In this document: one piece after another, positions 62,442 to 64,000 of the stretch
Layout of the letters: the number at the start of each line of letters is the position of its first letter
Numbering within the stretch: the stretch's first letter is position 1
Assembly (NCBI RefSeq): GCF_022539665.2
Contig: NC_081331.1
Location: forward strand, 10,137,534 to 10,201,533
DNA length: 64,000 bases
Direction of reading: 5' to 3'
Origin: Daphnia carinata
Lineage: Eukaryota > Arthropoda > Branchiopoda > Diplostraca > Daphniidae
Position numbers and translations under genes: made by a program
Notes under the pieces: generated by a model
What the model was told of the DNA's origin: nothing
The model's input: the letters and a program-made list of their open reading frames with translations, nothing else
The model's database searches: none

Positions 62442-64000
62442 CTGTTAAGAAAAATAAACAACGAAAATGAACCAATTGAAAAGGAATTTTCTTCATCAAT
62501 TCCCAAGAACAAGACAGTTGAAAATAATGGCGAAACACTAAACAAAAAAAAAAAAAAAAAAAAACAGTTGAAGAAAGAAAGAAAAAAACAATTCCGGCTG
62601 AGATGAAAGAGTGCGCGGGAAACGATCACAGCTGGCAGGCGGCCAAGACTTGCCGGGGGTCTTGAATAGAAATAATAATAAAATATCGTAGTGAGTTAGC
62701 AAATATAGCACCTTTCCTTTTATCGTATAAGAAATCTAGATTCGAATATATGCGATTGGAGAACAACAGAATAGCATCTACGCAAAAAAGAATTAGTTGC
62801 CCAATCCCAATAGCACAAACCATTTTGTTGTGTCAATAGTTTATGGCATTCCCATTTTAAGGTAACAAGTCATCTGGAAAGATCGCCTTGATAATGAAAA
62901 CATAAGACCTGATAACCACCCATTTCAAAAAAATTTCCCATTTTGCTTCATTTTCACAGAACATTTTCTTTTCAAGGTCGATGGCTACTGCGAGTCCACT
63001 GAACTTCTTTCGTTTCTTTCTCTATTACACACTCGTTTGCCAGAAAAAAGTTTCTTCTTCTTCGGTGCCTATGGGATGTTGGCAGTGGGCACGGTGAGGC
63101 GGCAATCGGTGGCTGCCTCTTTAGTTCCAGACAACAGATGGTCTCTTACTTTTTCCTCGAGACCAATAGCCTTTCTCTACCCTCCCTCTCTGCACGCACT
63201 TACACTTTTTTTTCTTCCTGAGCCGAAATTCCCCCCACCAGGGCGCCTTCAGGGCGACATGTCTGAATAATTTGATCTAGTCTGCATTAACGTTTTTTCC
63301 TTTCTTTCTAGTATTTTCTGTTTCTTATAAAATATGGTATTTAAAAAGCAATCAGCTTCACACACACAAAAAAAGATACTTTCCGTACTTGAGTATACAT
63401 TCTCCCTCTTCTACCCTCAACTAGCACCTGCCCGCTTTGCTTTGATTAATAATTGCCCAACGGGACTAATCCATTACTATGAAATAGCCTTGCAGAGACG
63501 CATGTTTTGTTTTTTATTTTCTTAGCTTGTCGGCTTAAGGATACGTTCGATGGCTCCCAACTTCAGGGGAGGCATCATTTCGATGTCTTTGACCTTCACC
63601 CTACGTGTTGGGATCGTTTCAAATTGAGCGCCACCAGCACCTGCGCACTGCTCCCTATCACGTTACAAAATCTAGACGTTTATATTAAAAAGAGGCGACG
63701 ATCATCGCAATACCGCCTTTTTTATAACGTAATCGGCTACTCTTCGGTGTCACTCAGTGTCGTTGTAACGCATTGGGAGTGAGAGACGGAGCATTCGAGC
63801 GCGACACCGTGATAAATTTGAGTTGGGCGGGCATTGCTTGTCAGGAAAAATGGAAAGCGCTTGGCTGGTCAAGCGCATCCAAGAAGTTCTTCTTCTTCAA
63901 AACTGCCGCCCCAACTCATAGTACGGTTATGAATATTTGCACCGTATACGCAGAGAAAAATAAAAATAAATAACACAAAAGCAAACCATACGACAACGGA
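62442..64000. other. Upstream region or first intron of the PTB gene
   Basis: No coding exon that I can support. A donor-like minus-strand site (AAAAA|GTAAGAGACC) lies near 63150 and could end an upstream exon. A22 run at about 62541-62562. The gene may extend beyond the window. Confidence 0.4.

Noticed and set aside
62118-62606. 162-codon plus-strand frame at the right end
   Set aside because: Antisense shadow of the PTB gene's coding exon running into a poly-A tract.

Overview
The window is nuclear DNA of a branchiopod crustacean, almost certainly a water flea of the genus Daphnia. The best evidence is a one-strand cluster of doublesex-type genes whose coding regions are intronless (dsx1 and dsx2, matching the tandem pair known from Daphnia). 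Introns in the other genes are very short, about 60-90 bases, and the DNA is AT-rich with many homopolymer runs. The species cannot be named from the sequence alone.

Layout. 1-13.6 kb is gene-dense: a mitochondrial folate carrier (SLC25A32, minus), a P5B polyamine-type ATPase (ATP13A family, minus, 13 coding exons), two tandem invertebrate-type lysozymes that lack the usual catalytic acids (minus), and LZIC (plus). 13.6-57 kb is gene-poor and is dominated by the doublesex cluster on the minus strand: dsx1 (38.1-39.1 kb), dsx2 (26.4-27.3 kb) and a third, intact paralogue (19.7-20.5 kb) that has lost the DM DNA-binding domain but keeps the N-terminus, part of the recognition-helix tail and the oligomerisation domain. 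57-64 kb is gene-dense again: HGH1 (plus) and a large PTB-domain adaptor (minus, 5' end not resolved).

For the five multi-exon housekeeping and lysozyme genes I worked out splice sites; in each the exon lengths sum to a multiple of three. The doublesex genes have coding exons preceded by good splice acceptors, so their 5' UTRs must lie upstream. Five minus-strand YY1-like core-promoter motifs (AANATGGCNG), each followed 60-130 bases later by a donor, mark plausible first exons.

The main candidates for something new are: (1) the DM-less doublesex paralogue, which could act as a dimer-poisoning regulator of DSX1/DSX2; (2) a 28-base element, 26/28 identical, downstream of the stop codons of dsx1 and the DM-less gene; (3) a composite CCAAT / E-box / GCGTG module present twice, 9.6 kb apart, upstream of dsx1. 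Its bHLH-type sites suggest a testable link to juvenile-hormone (Met/SRC) control of male development.
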